DNA from: Paenibacillus sp. Root444D2
GTDB taxonomy: Bacteria > Bacillota > Bacilli > Paenibacillales > NBRC-103111
Assembly (NCBI RefSeq): GCF_001426375.1
Contig: NZ_LMEO01000006.1
Span: 26,538 to 90,537 of the forward strand
Direction: 5' to 3'
Length of the DNA: 64,000 nt
Shown: positions 44,742 to 53,344 of the stretch, piece after piece
Layout: every line of letters starts with the position of its first letter
How positions within the stretch are numbered: position 1 is the first letter of the stretch
The notes under the pieces: generated by a model
Database searches by the model: none
What the model saw: the letters and a program-made list of their open reading frames with translations, nothing else
Told to the model about the DNA's origin: nothing
Program-made: the position numbers and the translations under genes

Positions 44742-45092
44742 ATGCTCGGTTTTGCTATATTACTAGGCTTTAATTTCTTAGGTTATGTGATTCAGTTGAG
44801 CCTGCACCTGCCGCTACCCGGCAACGTGATCGGGCTCATTCTTTTTACCGCGGCGTTGTTTACTAAGCTCGTAAAGCTAACTTGGGTGGAAGAAGCGGCT
44901 TCACTGTTGACGAGGCATATGATGCTCTTTTTTATCCCTTTTACGGTTGGCGTTCTAGCATTTATTCCGATCATTGGAGCTAATTGGCTTGCTATTTGCG
45001 GAGGGACTGTCGGTGCAACGGTGGCTGTTCTTGTAGTAACAGGTTGGGTATCGTCAAAGCTAGGGCAGGAGAGTGCCGAACATGGCGAATAG
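44742..45092 (+). CDS. CidA/LrgA family holin-like protein
   Basis: 116 aa integral membrane protein with about four hydrophobic helices. LPLPGNVIGLILF and HMMLFFIPFTVG are family signatures. CidA/LrgA proteins are holin-like and modulate murein hydrolase activity or pyruvate and metabolite transport in partnership with LrgB. Overlaps the following lrgB-like gene by 11 bases, so the two are coupled. ATG 44742 follows GGAG at the usual distance. Confidence 0.92.
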   Translation: MLGFAILLGFNFLGYVIQLSLHLPLPGNVIGLILFTAALFTKLVKLTWVEEAASLLTRHMMLFFIPFTVGVLAFIPIIGANWLAICGGTVGATVAVLVVTGWVSSKLGQESAEHGE

Positions 45093-45771
45093 CATACTTC
45101 AGCATCCATTGTTTGGTCTTTCTCTAAGTGTGATCAGCTATGCGTTAGCCAATTTGTTGTACCAAAGATGGCGGTTTATGCATCCTCTGTTTAGTTGTAC
45201 GGGTTTCATTATCATTGTACTAGTAAGTTTGCGTATTCCTTATGAGGACTTTAAACGAGGGGCTGACGTGCTAACGCTTTTATTAGGGCCTGCAACAGTT
45301 GCGTTAGGCGTACCTCTTTACAAATATAGAGAATTGATACGTAGAAATATGGCGCGTGTCTTGATAAGTGTTTTAGCGGGTTCAATTACGGGTATTGCAG
45401 CTAGTGCAGCCATTGTGGGGTTATTGGGAGGAAGTCAGTCCATTATCCTAAGTATGCTTCCCAAATCAGTAAGCTCGGCCATCTCCATTGAAATAGCCGC
45501 ACATTTAGGCGCGATTCCTGAATTAACAGCGGTATTAACCACTTTAACTGGGCTGCTGGGCAGTATGTTTGGTACTCGAATCTTGAGTTGGTTTCGAATT
45601 AGAGATGATATCTCGATCGGCATTGCAATTGGAACAGCGGCACATGGCATTGGAACAGCCAGAGTATTCAAGGATTCTGAACAACAGGGTGGATTTGCTG
45701 GATTATCCATGGGGATTTGTGGGATTATGACTTCGATTTTATTTATACCCATTTACATGTGGTTAAAATAG
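45082..45771 (+). CDS. LrgB/CidB family protein
   Basis: 229 aa polytopic membrane protein. LLGPATVALGVPLYK, LPKSVSSAISIEIA and AIGTAAHGIGTARVF are LrgB hallmarks. Partner of the CidA/LrgA-like protein. ATG 45082 lies inside the upstream gene; AGGAG at 45066-45070 provides the site. Confidence 0.93.
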   Translation: MANSILQHPLFGLSLSVISYALANLLYQRWRFMHPLFSCTGFIIIVLVSLRIPYEDFKRGADVLTLLLGPATVALGVPLYKYRELIRRNMARVLISVLAGSITGIAASAAIVGLLGGSQSIILSMLPKSVSSAISIEIAAHLGAIPELTAVLTTLTGLLGSMFGTRILSWFRIRDDISIGIAIGTAAHGIGTARVFKDSEQQGGFAGLSMGICGIMTSILFIPIYMWLK

Positions 45772-45787
45772 TGCCGTGTATGTTGAA

Positions 45788-45822
45788 GAGCAGAGCTCGT
45801 AATAAGAGCTCTGTTCTTTTTT
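45788..45822 (+). terminator. Intrinsic terminator after the LrgB-like gene
   Basis: AGCAGAGCTC-GTAATAA-GAGCTCTGTT followed by CTTTTTT. Confidence 0.88.
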
Positions 45823-45882
45823 GCATCCCAAATATGGAAAATGCTGAAAGAAGAATGATAGTCTGCAGGGAATCATCCTACG

Positions 45883-46596
45883 TTAATTAGGTAATTTCAC
45901 CACATACGTAAGACTATCTGCCTTGAGAATAACAGGAACGTCATGTCTTGAAATATCCAGACGCATCGGCGTATCCGAGAGATGAAGCTGTTCCCAGCCC
46001 TCGTAATTTGATTGAAGGATTGTCAGGGCATTCTCTTTCGGCATGACAACTTCGATGAGCGTTTCACGCTTTCTGCCAGTTTGACGGTTGAATTCTTCAA
46101 TATTCGTATTCATCATAATAAAGTTAATGCCACCTGGCTTGGTGCCCGCGGCCATCCTTCGGAGTACTTGTTTGAAAGCTGTGTCGGATTTCACGTGCTC
46201 CAGGCTAGAGGCAGCAACGATATAATCGTAGCTATTTGGCGGGATCTCATACGTACTAATATCTGCTTGTTCAGTACTGATCAGATGCTCTACGCTAAAC
46301 TCCTTGCTATAAGTATGCAGTTTCTCTAAAGCCATATCAAGCAAATCTACACCATGAACATGGCCTAAAGATGACTTGAGCCATTGCGCGAGAGGAATAC
46401 TATTACGCCCTACCCCGCAGCCCAAGTCCAGTATGGAAAGCGGGTGGGCATGATCAATCTGCTTAACGAGTTCCATGATCAGCGGAATGGGTTTGTCCAG
46501 CCACGACCCCTTGGTATAAAGGCGATGCTGCTCGAAGCAATCTTCATGATATTGCTTTTCTTCTTCACGAATTCGTTGTAAACGGGCTGTGTTCAT
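45883..46596 (-). CDS. Class I SAM-dependent methyltransferase
   Basis: 237 aa. Motif I ILDLGCGVGRNSIPLA, motif II VHGVDLLDMALE and post-motif VAASSLEHV define a Rossmann-fold methyltransferase. The family (methyltransferase domain 25/11 type) is too broad for substrate prediction. Start at 46596 follows AGTGGAGGTATCCTG on the minus strand. It is divergent from the OlsB-like gene 198 bases away, so a shared regulatory region is possible. Confidence 0.82.
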   Translation of the reverse strand: MNTARLQRIREEEKQYHEDCFEQHRLYTKGSWLDKPIPLIMELVKQIDHAHPLSILDLGCGVGRNSIPLAQWLKSSLGHVHGVDLLDMALEKLHTYSKEFSVEHLISTEQADISTYEIPPNSYDYIVAASSLEHVKSDTAFKQVLRRMAAGTKPGGINFIMMNTNIEEFNRQTGRKRETLIEVVMPKENALTILQSNYEGWEQLHLSDTPMRLDISRHDVPVILKADSLTYVVKLPN

Positions 46597-46794
46597 CAGG
46601 ATACCTCCACTTTTGAAATAGAAAGGTTTGTATACGTTTATATACCTCAAGTTATCAATGTCTAAACAACGATGATGACGTTTTTAGTGCGAAATTCACG
46701 AAATATTACAAATTCTTAATAACACGAAAACGAACACTTAATAATCCTCTGCTAATCTTGAGTTATTAGACTCCAGTTGAAAGGCGTGAGGAAG

Positions 46795-47565
46795 ATGAAT
46801 GGACCACTTCTGAATACGGCGCCCCAGCATGCCAAGCTGTCTGTTAGGCTTGCAAGCAGCGCACAAGAGATTGAGCAGGCTATGCGACTTAGGTATCAAG
46901 TTTTCGTCGAGGAAGAGAAGAACATGAAGATGCTGAATGAGCAAGGGCTTGAGAAGGACGTCTACGATGCTTACTGTGATCATCTCATTGTGAAAGATAT
47001 CGAAACCGAGCAAGTGATCGGTACTTATCGGTTGCTGCCTGGGGATCGAGCATTGAAAGGGATCGGATTTTATTCCGAAACTGAATTTGATCTTACTGCC
47101 TATTCAGATTTGAAAAGCCAAACGCTGGAGCTTGGACGGAGCTGTATTGCTCCCGAATATCGGGGTGGCAAAGCGATTCAACTCCTTTGGGAAGGAATTG
47201 CTGGTTATATTAGCGAGCGAAATTATACGCATTTAATTGGTTGTGCGAGTGTGCATGTGGGCAATTTGGAGGAACTAAATTTGATCTACTCGATGCTGCG
47301 CCAAAAGCAGGTGATAACGGACCGATTCGGCATTGAACCGCTTGCCACGCATCGAATCCCTGGCCTTGCTCAAATAGAAGTCGATAGCAATGAGAAAGAG
47401 CTATTCCGTAAACTGCCGCCTCTGATGAAAGGCTATCAATGGCTCGGGGCAGAGATTGGCGGAGACCCGGCATATGATGAACTATTTGAGACCATTGATT
47501 TCTTTATTATTTTACAAAAAGATCGGGTTACACGTCGTTATAAACGCCATTTTCTGACTACTTAA
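46795..47565 (+). CDS. OlsB-like N-acyltransferase
   Basis: 256 aa. Strong resemblance to OlsB, which transfers a 3-hydroxyacyl chain from acyl carrier protein to the alpha-amino group of ornithine: LRYQVFVEEEK at about 32-42, VYDAYCDHLIV, GTYRLLPGD, ELGRSCIAPEYRGG, LLWEGIAGYI and a C-terminal LPPLMKGYQWLGAEIGG followed by DEL-FETIDFFI and YKRHF. The family is GNAT-like. The start is uncertain: ATG 46795 has GAGG very close; an in-frame TTG at 46777 has no site. Immediately followed by an LpxL/HtrB-like acyltransferase gene. The amine substrate is not proven. Confidence 0.8.
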   Translation: MNGPLLNTAPQHAKLSVRLASSAQEIEQAMRLRYQVFVEEEKNMKMLNEQGLEKDVYDAYCDHLIVKDIETEQVIGTYRLLPGDRALKGIGFYSETEFDLTAYSDLKSQTLELGRSCIAPEYRGGKAIQLLWEGIAGYISERNYTHLIGCASVHVGNLEELNLIYSMLRQKQVITDRFGIEPLATHRIPGLAQIEVDSNEKELFRKLPPLMKGYQWLGAEIGGDPAYDELFETIDFFIILQKDRVTRRYKRHFLTT

Positions 47566-47585
47566 GTAGGTAAGGAGGACTTACC

Positions 47586-48569
47586 TTGTATGAATGGATT
47601 GCCAAGCTGACATTGAATGAATGTAGGCTGCAGCACATCGAGAGAGTGCTCCGCGTTTTTCCCATGTGGATGATGTCAGCTGCTTGTACTATGTTGGCGT
47701 TTGCGCTTTATCGGGTATTCCGAAAAGGGTTTCTAAAGCGAGTGGAAAACAATTTAATAGACTTGCTAGGTGCAATGCCTAAGAGTTCATTAAAGGCTAT
47801 CTCCAAGCATTATGTTCAAAATATCGTATATACGCTTTATGAAATTCTCTTCCTTTCTGTTCGGTTGAAAAAGCTTCATGCAAGTCATTTTGACGTGCAA
47901 GGTGAGGAACACCTACAAGAAGCACAGCGTCAAGCGAAGGGTAAGGGATTCATTGTCTATGCACCGCATGTTGGCAATTTCTTCAATTATTATTGGTATT
48001 TGACTCAGAAATTCGATTGCTTAACGGTGGCTTCAGCGGGGAGTCCCGAACTTAAACCTCTATATATGAAGTTTGGCGCTATGGGCTGTAACGGCTTAGA
48101 TTACGATAGTGTCCCCCCTCTTGCGCTGTATCGTACATTGAAAAAGCATGTGCAGAGCGGCGGGGTCATTTTCATCCTCGGCGACTTCTGGAGACCGACA
48201 TTTCCTTTATCCAGGTTATTTGGCCGACTAACTCGTACACCTGAAGGTGCTGCCATGTTAGCGCTTGAGCATCATGTGCCAGTTGTGCCGTTCTATGGGT
48301 TTCGTCTTAAAGGGTTTAAGCATCGGTTAGTTTTTGGATCTCCAATTCACATACACGAACAATTTGAGCGTTCAGGACGTTCAGAACGTGCTGAGGCAAA
48401 CTTACTTTTGAATGCGTTCATGGAGCGGGTTATCCGTGAGCAGCCTTCGGCGTGGTTTTATTGGTTTAATGTTCATGAACGGTGGGAGAGGGGCCCATCA
48501 GCAACAGCCGTTACTACAAGGGACGATGTGATCGGAAGTATAGATTTAACCACGGAAGCAGCAGGATGA
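47586..48569 (+). CDS. LpxL/HtrB-like lysophospholipid acyltransferase
   Basis: 327 aa of the lipid A acyltransferase-like (PF03279-type) family, here in a Gram-positive background. One N-terminal membrane segment ([19 protein letters not shown]). Segments [17 protein letters not shown] (His about residue 128), [33 protein letters not shown] and the late [16 protein letters not shown] are all family-like. The usual acid of the HX4(D/E) catalytic motif is replaced by Phe (HVGNFF), which is odd. TTG 47586 follows AAGGAGG, 20 bases after the OlsB-like gene; the two probably act together in making an O-acylated aminolipid. Confidence 0.8.
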   Translation: MYEWIAKLTLNECRLQHIERVLRVFPMWMMSAACTMLAFALYRVFRKGFLKRVENNLIDLLGAMPKSSLKAISKHYVQNIVYTLYEILFLSVRLKKLHASHFDVQGEEHLQEAQRQAKGKGFIVYAPHVGNFFNYYWYLTQKFDCLTVASAGSPELKPLYMKFGAMGCNGLDYDSVPPLALYRTLKKHVQSGGVIFILGDFWRPTFPLSRLFGRLTRTPEGAAMLALEHHVPVVPFYGFRLKGFKHRLVFGSPIHIHEQFERSGRSERAEANLLLNAFMERVIREQPSAWFYWFNVHERWERGPSATAVTTRDDVIGSIDLTTEAAG

Positions 48570-48604
48570 CTCACACAACGACCAAAAGGATTGGTGATCG
48601 GCAC

Positions 48605-49600
48605 ATGGACACAGGAAGCCACTTATTGTTCGGCGTCACGTTAGCGGGATTGGCATGTTTGGAACCGGCCGTTGCACAAGAGCCTGAGCTGGCTCATGCC
48701 ATACTTGCAGGAACACTCATTGGTTCGCATGCCCCTGATTTTGATACCTTTGCGCGTCTGAGAGGATATGCGAACTATGTTCGCGTTCATCGAGGGATCA
48801 CTCATTCGCTGCCGGCTTTGTTCATTTGGCCCATCCTTATAAGTCTGCCCCTCGCTGCCATGTTTGGTGTATGGGAGCATCTAATTAGCTTATATCTATG
48901 GACATTTGCAGCTGTTGTGTTCCACGTATTTCTAGATTTATTCAATGTGTATGGCGTCCAGTGCTTCCGTCCATTTTCCCAGAAATGGTTCCATCTCGAT
49001 ACCCTCTGTCTCTATGAACCATTTTTATTTGGTCTTCATGGTCTTGGTGTCCTACTATGGTTGTTCATTTGGCAAGGAAATGGCGGCAGTCATATCGGAG
49101 AGATGTTCGCTTTGATATATGCGGCAACCTTCCTCTATATTGCTATTAGAGCCTCGCAGCGCAATCGATTCGTTAAGCTAGTAAAAAGTGAATTGAACAT
49201 CGCAGATGGCATCTGTCATCTCATTCCGAGTCTAAGCTGGTTTCAATGGCAGTTTGTTCTTGAGGGTGACAAATGCTTCTATCTAGGAGAGATCCAACAT
49301 GGCCGCGTTTTGATTCAAGAGGAGTACAGCAAATCGGATTACAATCAGAACGAATCGCATCCTATTGTTAAGGCTACTTTGGCTACGGATGGCGTTCGCG
49401 CATTCTTGCACTTCGCGCAACGGATTCATGTGTGTTGGAAAGAGAAGAACGACGGTTATGAAGTGCAGTGGCGTGATGTGCGCTTCTGGCACAAACGCAA
49501 GCTGCCTTTCGGTGTCAATGTGCTGCTGGACCGGGACATGAACGTGGTCAGTGATACGCTCGGTTGGGATAAGAAGGCTTGGGATCCGCCGTATGTTTGA
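48605..49600 (+). CDS. Metal-dependent hydrolase-like membrane protein, YfhP/DUF457
   Basis: 331 aa. The N-terminus MDTGSHLLFGVTLAGLA with GSHAPDFDTFARL and HRGITHSLPA contains the His/Asp pattern of the YdjM/YfhP (DUF457) family; several hydrophobic segments follow to about residue 185, then a soluble C-terminal domain. ATG 48605 follows GGTGATCGGC and matches the usual family start; an upstream ATG at 48566 overlaps the preceding stop (ATGA) and is an alternative. Function unknown; it probably belongs to the lipid operon by position only. Confidence 0.85.
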   Translation: MDTGSHLLFGVTLAGLACLEPAVAQEPELAHAILAGTLIGSHAPDFDTFARLRGYANYVRVHRGITHSLPALFIWPILISLPLAAMFGVWEHLISLYLWTFAAVVFHVFLDLFNVYGVQCFRPFSQKWFHLDTLCLYEPFLFGLHGLGVLLWLFIWQGNGGSHIGEMFALIYAATFLYIAIRASQRNRFVKLVKSELNIADGICHLIPSLSWFQWQFVLEGDKCFYLGEIQHGRVLIQEEYSKSDYNQNESHPIVKATLATDGVRAFLHFAQRIHVCWKEKNDGYEVQWRDVRFWHKRKLPFGVNVLLDRDMNVVSDTLGWDKKAWDPPYV

Positions 49601-49604
49601 ATGT

Positions 49605-49640
49605 GAAGCCTTGCTCCTTCAAGGAGTGAGGCTTCTTTTG
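49605..49640 (+). terminator. Strong intrinsic terminator after the YfhP-like gene
   Basis: GAAGCCTTGCTCCTT-C-AAGGAGTGAGGCTTC, near-perfect 15-bp stem, followed by TTTTGG. Confidence 0.92.
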
Positions 49641-49688
49641 GTAGATTTGAAGCAGGTTGTAACATCTGGTCTCCCATATAAAAAGAGA

Positions 49689-49730
49689 GAACACCTCATG
49701 ACATGATTTCAATCATGTCGTGAGGTGTTC
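49689..49730. terminator. Long-stem terminator at the nitroreductase 3' end
   Basis: GAACACCTCATGACATGATT pairs with AATCATGTCGTGAGGTGTTC over about 20 bp around a 2-base loop, flanked by A-rich and T-rich tracts, so it can serve both directions. Confidence 0.88.
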
Positions 49731-49743
49731 TTATATCAAAAAA

Positions 49744-50346
49744 TTAAAGTGTCTGACCAAATTCTCCATCATATAAAAGCTCGCTTAACTCACGTCTGCC
49801 TGATGGGATTTCACGTTCTTGGAACTTCTCATCGAGAGCGCTGACCGGGCCACGGTAACCAATAGCGATCACGGCATGTATATCGTACTCTTCAGGGATT
49901 TGAAGGGCTTCACGGGCTTGATTCCGGTCGAATCCGCCCATAGCGTGAGTGACTAGACCTTGATTATTGGCTTCTAAAGCGAGGTAGCCCCAAGCAGTAC
50001 CAGCATCGAACGCGTGACTTGGGTTATCGCCGCCTTTTGGCGTTTTGGTATGTGAAATGACGAGGGTGAGGACGGGAGCTTTTTCGCACCATTCTCGGTT
50101 ACCCGGCATAATGAAGTTGTGAAATTTGGCTCTTTGCTCGGGTGTACGGGCAATAATGAAGCGCCATGGCTGCAGGTTGCTTCCTGATGGTGCCCACCTA
50201 GCGGCTTCAAAAAGACTAAGGAGAACATCTTCAGTCACTTCTTGATCGGTAAAGGAACGTGGCGACCAACGTGTTAGGAATTGAGGATTGATTTCGTGGT
50301 CAGGTTGACGATTGGATTCGACTTCAGCAGGTAAAGAAGTTGTCAC
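49744..50346 (-). CDS. Nitroreductase family protein
   Basis: 200 aa FMN-dependent nitroreductase. RWSPRSFTDQEV near the N-terminus, AARWAPSGSNLQPWRFIIA (phosphate and isoalloxazine contacts), GYLALEANNQGLVTHAMGGF and AVIAIGYRGP are characteristic. GTG start at 50346 with AAGGAGG seven bases upstream on the minus strand. Physiological substrate unknown. Confidence 0.93.
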   Translation of the reverse strand: MTTSLPAEVESNRQPDHEINPQFLTRWSPRSFTDQEVTEDVLLSLFEAARWAPSGSNLQPWRFIIARTPEQRAKFHNFIMPGNREWCEKAPVLTLVISHTKTPKGGDNPSHAFDAGTAWGYLALEANNQGLVTHAMGGFDRNQAREALQIPEEYDIHAVIAIGYRGPVSALDEKFQEREIPSGRRELSELLYDGEFGQTL

Positions 50347-50501
50347 TATGAATTCCTCCTTATTTTGTAATCTTCCTAATATTACCTGATTTCAATGTGA
50401 ATTACGAGTTTCTGAAAATTCCCTTGAACTGTATGGTTTTTCATGATTATGGAAAAACTAGTTGTTATGAAATGAAGGACCAAGAAGAGGTGCGAGAAAC
50501 C

Positions 50502-50717
50502 GTGAATTTTACTAGTCATGATGTTATTATAATTGAAAGAGCGCTAAGAACAGCGATGAAACATGATAGGGAAGAGCATCGTTCAAGAGATTATCATGAG
50601 GTTTTGCTCAAAATGCAAGAGAATGTGGAGCAGGCGCTCACTGTCAATGCTCAGCTGGCAACTATAGAACATGAAGGAATTCGGTATGATTATGATGATT
50701 CATCCGATCTCATGTAG
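50502..50717 (+). CDS. Hypothetical small protein
   Basis: 71 aa, unrecognised. Hydrophilic, helix-rich (HDVIIIERALRTAMKHDREE and HEVLLKMQENVEQAL), ending in an acidic tail DYDDSSDLM. GTG 50502 is chosen because AGAGGTG lies about ten bases upstream. The open frame extends up to 50397 with a possible ATG at 50472 lacking a site, so the start is uncertain. Confidence 0.55.
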   Translation: MNFTSHDVIIIERALRTAMKHDREEHRSRDYHEVLLKMQENVEQALTVNAQLATIEHEGIRYDYDDSSDLM

Positions 50718-50896
50718 ACATACTTATATTACCTGGCGTTCGCTTCTGGGTACTGCCGCAGCTGTCGGGAAATTGAAGCAAAAAAATGAATAGTAGGTTA
50801 CATAAGAAAAGGTCCCAGTAAATAAATGGGGCTTTTTTATTTTGTGTGAGACGTTTATAATAGGGGAACAGTCGTTCTATGCGGAGTGGTGAAAAT

Positions 50897-53146
50897 ATGA
50901 TAAGAAAAAAATCCCTATCGGATCTAATACAAGGATTAAAAAGCAATGAAAATATAGTTAATTGGCATGAAGTTGAACCGCAAGAAGCAAAGACCCGTTC
51001 AATGCCTGAAAGTGTAGACCTAAGAATAAAGGCTGCATTAGCTCAAAGAGGAATAGAACAGTTGTACACTCACCAGCACACAGCTTATGAAACTGTACGT
51101 AAAGGTGAAAATATTGTTGCTGTCACTCCAACTGCTTCGGGTAAAACACTTTGTTATAACCTTCCTGTATTACAGGCAGTAGCCGAAGACGACGGAAGCC
51201 GTGCGCTTTACTTATTCCCAACGAAAGCCTTGGCGCAAGACCAAAAAAGCGAATTAAACGAAATCATTACTGAAATGGGCATTGATATAAAAAGCTTTAC
51301 ATATGACGGCGATACTGCCCCAGCCATTAGGCAGCTTGTAAGAACAGTAGGGCATATTGTAATTACTAACCCAGATATGTTACATGCCGCAATCCTTCCC
51401 CATCATACGAAATGGGTAAGTTTATTTAGTAATCTTAAATACATTGTCATTGATGAACTACATACGTACAGGGGCGTTTTCGGCAGCCATGTAGCAAATG
51501 TTATACGTAGATTACAACGAATCTGCAAATTTTACGGCAGTAATCCACTTTTCATTTGCACTTCTGCAACTATAGCGAATCCGAAGGAACTAGCTGAACA
51601 GCTTACAGGAAAGCCTATGCGGCTAATTGACGATAACGGCGCACCAAAGGGAAGGAAGCATTTTGTTTTCTATAACCCGCCAATTGTAAATAAGTCGTTA
51701 AACATTCGGAAAAGTGCAACAGTAGAAGTAAACCAGTTAGCCAAAGAATTTTTATCAAATAAAGTACAGACTATTGTTTTTGCCCGCAGTCGGGTAAGAG
51801 TAGAGTTAATATTAAGTCATCTGCAGGAACTCGTAAAAAATGAACTAGGGGCCAAATCCATAAGGGGATACCGGGGTGGCTACTTACCGAATCAGCGCCG
51901 GGAAATTGAAAGAGGATTAAGGAACGGGGAAATTTTAGGCGTAGTAAGTACGAATGCTTTAGAACTTGGGGTAGACATTGGGCAGCTTCAAGTCTGTATT
52001 ATGTCGGGGTATCCGGGTAGCGTTGCGAGCACATGGCAGCAAGCAGGTCGGGCTGGAAGACGGCATGGAGAAGCCCTGGTGGTTATGGTAGCCAGTAATA
52101 CCCCTATAGACCAGTATCTCGTCTTAAATCCAGAATACTTTTTCGAACGTTCCCCGGAATCGGCAAGAATTAACCCAGAGAATTTATTAATCCTGGTAGA
52201 TCATTTGCGTTGTGCAGCGTATGAACTTCCCGTAAAAATTGGGGAAGAATTCGGCCCATTGGAGATAACCGATATATTGGAATACCTTGTAGAAGAAAGG
52301 GTACTTACTCATGCTGGGGATTCGTTTTACTGGGCAAGCCAGTCATTTCCTGCCCATGAAGTAAGTCTTCGATCCGCAGCGCAGGAAAATGTAGTAATTA
52401 TCGACCAGTCAGACGTAGCGAACGTAAAAATTATTGGCGAGATGGACAGATTTAGCGCCATGACCCTTTTGCACGACGAAGCAATATATCTTCATGAGGG
52501 AGTACAGTTTCAAGTAGAAAAATTAGACTGGGAACATAAGAAGGCATACGTACGGGAAGTCGATGTAGAGTATTACACCGACGCGAACCTGGCAGTAAAG
52601 CTAAAAGTCTTATCTATAGACCGAACGGGAAAAAGGCGTACAACGTCAATTCATTACGGCGATGCTGCAGTAAATGTTATGGCAACCATGTTTAAAAAAA
52701 TCCGTTTGACCAGTTTCGAAAATATTGGATACGGCCCGATTAAGCTTCCCGAAGAAGAACTGCATACCAGCGCGACCTGGGTAGAAATAAATGAGGTTGA
52801 CCCGGCTTTAGAAATAAAAACACTAGAGCAGCTATTAATGGGAATATCCAATGTAATAAGGCATATTGTACCTATTCTTGTAATGTGCGACCGTAGCGAC
52901 ATTCACGTAGTTTCACAAATAAGGGCAGAACATTCTCAGCTGCCTACGATCTTTATATACGACCATTACCCCGGTGGTATCGGATTAGCGGAAGACGTAT
53001 ATAAACGATTCGACGAAATAAAAGAAGCAGCCAGAAACTTAATTCGAAAATGCCCCTGTGAAGATGGCTGCCCTTCATGTATTGGAACTGAAATAGAAGG
53101 GATGGATGCAAAGAAAAAATCCCTTTTATTAATGGAGGGATTATAA
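50897..53146 (+). CDS. mrfA: DEAD/DEAH-box helicase MrfA (YprA-like)
   Basis: 749 aa, full length. MrfA is a superfamily 2 helicase which, with the MrfB exonuclease, repairs mitomycin C damage in Bacillus. Walker A TPTASGKT (77-84), Walker B VIDELH, SAT motif CTSATIANP, motif VI QQAGRAGRRHG, and the C-terminal zinc cysteines CPCEDGCPSCIG are intact. ATG 50897 follows GGAGTGGTG. The codon use (many ATA, GTA and TTA codons) differs sharply from the following mrfB, and a partial second copy of the 3' coding region follows, suggesting replacement of the native gene. Confidence 0.93.
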   Translation: MIRKKSLSDLIQGLKSNENIVNWHEVEPQEAKTRSMPESVDLRIKAALAQRGIEQLYTHQHTAYETVRKGENIVAVTPTASGKTLCYNLPVLQAVAEDDGSRALYLFPTKALAQDQKSELNEIITEMGIDIKSFTYDGDTAPAIRQLVRTVGHIVITNPDMLHAAILPHHTKWVSLFSNLKYIVIDELHTYRGVFGSHVANVIRRLQRICKFYGSNPLFICTSATIANPKELAEQLTGKPMRLIDDNGAPKGRKHFVFYNPPIVNKSLNIRKSATVEVNQLAKEFLSNKVQTIVFARSRVRVELILSHLQELVKNELGAKSIRGYRGGYLPNQRREIERGLRNGEILGVVSTNALELGVDIGQLQVCIMSGYPGSVASTWQQAGRAGRRHGEALVVMVASNTPIDQYLVLNPEYFFERSPESARINPENLLILVDHLRCAAYELPVKIGEEFGPLEITDILEYLVEERVLTHAGDSFYWASQSFPAHEVSLRSAAQENVVIIDQSDVANVKIIGEMDRFSAMTLLHDEAIYLHEGVQFQVEKLDWEHKKAYVREVDVEYYTDANLAVKLKVLSIDRTGKRRTTSIHYGDAAVNVMATMFKKIRLTSFENIGYGPIKLPEEELHTSATWVEINEVDPALEIKTLEQLLMGISNVIRHIVPILVMCDRSDIHVVSQIRAEHSQLPTIFIYDHYPGGIGLAEDVYKRFDEIKEAARNLIRKCPCEDGCPSCIGTEIEGMDAKKKSLLLMEGL

Positions 53147-53344
53147 ATGCGAGGTTCAGTACCCTACTACATAAAAAAAACGAATGAGAACAAACGCTCC
53201 GGTCCTATACGGTTAGCTGAAGAAGAGCTGCATACGAGCTTTTATTGGTTTACCTTCGACGAGGAGATGTCGGCGGGGCGTTCGGCCAATGATATGCAGC
53301 ATGCGCTGGAGCTGCTTGCGCAGCTCGAAGGCGGTGCCCGATGA
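53147..53344 (+). pseudogene. Remnant of a second mrfA 3' coding region
   Basis: 65-codon frame starting one base after the mrfA stop. Residues 14-34 (ENKRSGPIRLAEEELHTSFYW) align with ENIGYGPIKLPEEELHTSATW near the C-terminal part of MrfA; the last residues HALELLAQLEGGAR look like the extreme C-terminus of another MrfA. The zinc-cysteine block between them is missing. It overlaps mrfB by the sequence ATGA. It becomes GC-rich like mrfB toward its end, unlike the full-length mrfA. A truncated leftover is the best explanation; a short translated coupling peptide is possible. Confidence 0.7.

Noticed and set aside
53147..53344. Treating this frame as an independent small gene
   Set aside because: Its similarity to the MrfA C-terminal part and its position between mrfA and mrfB fit a remnant better, although translation coupled to mrfB cannot be excluded.
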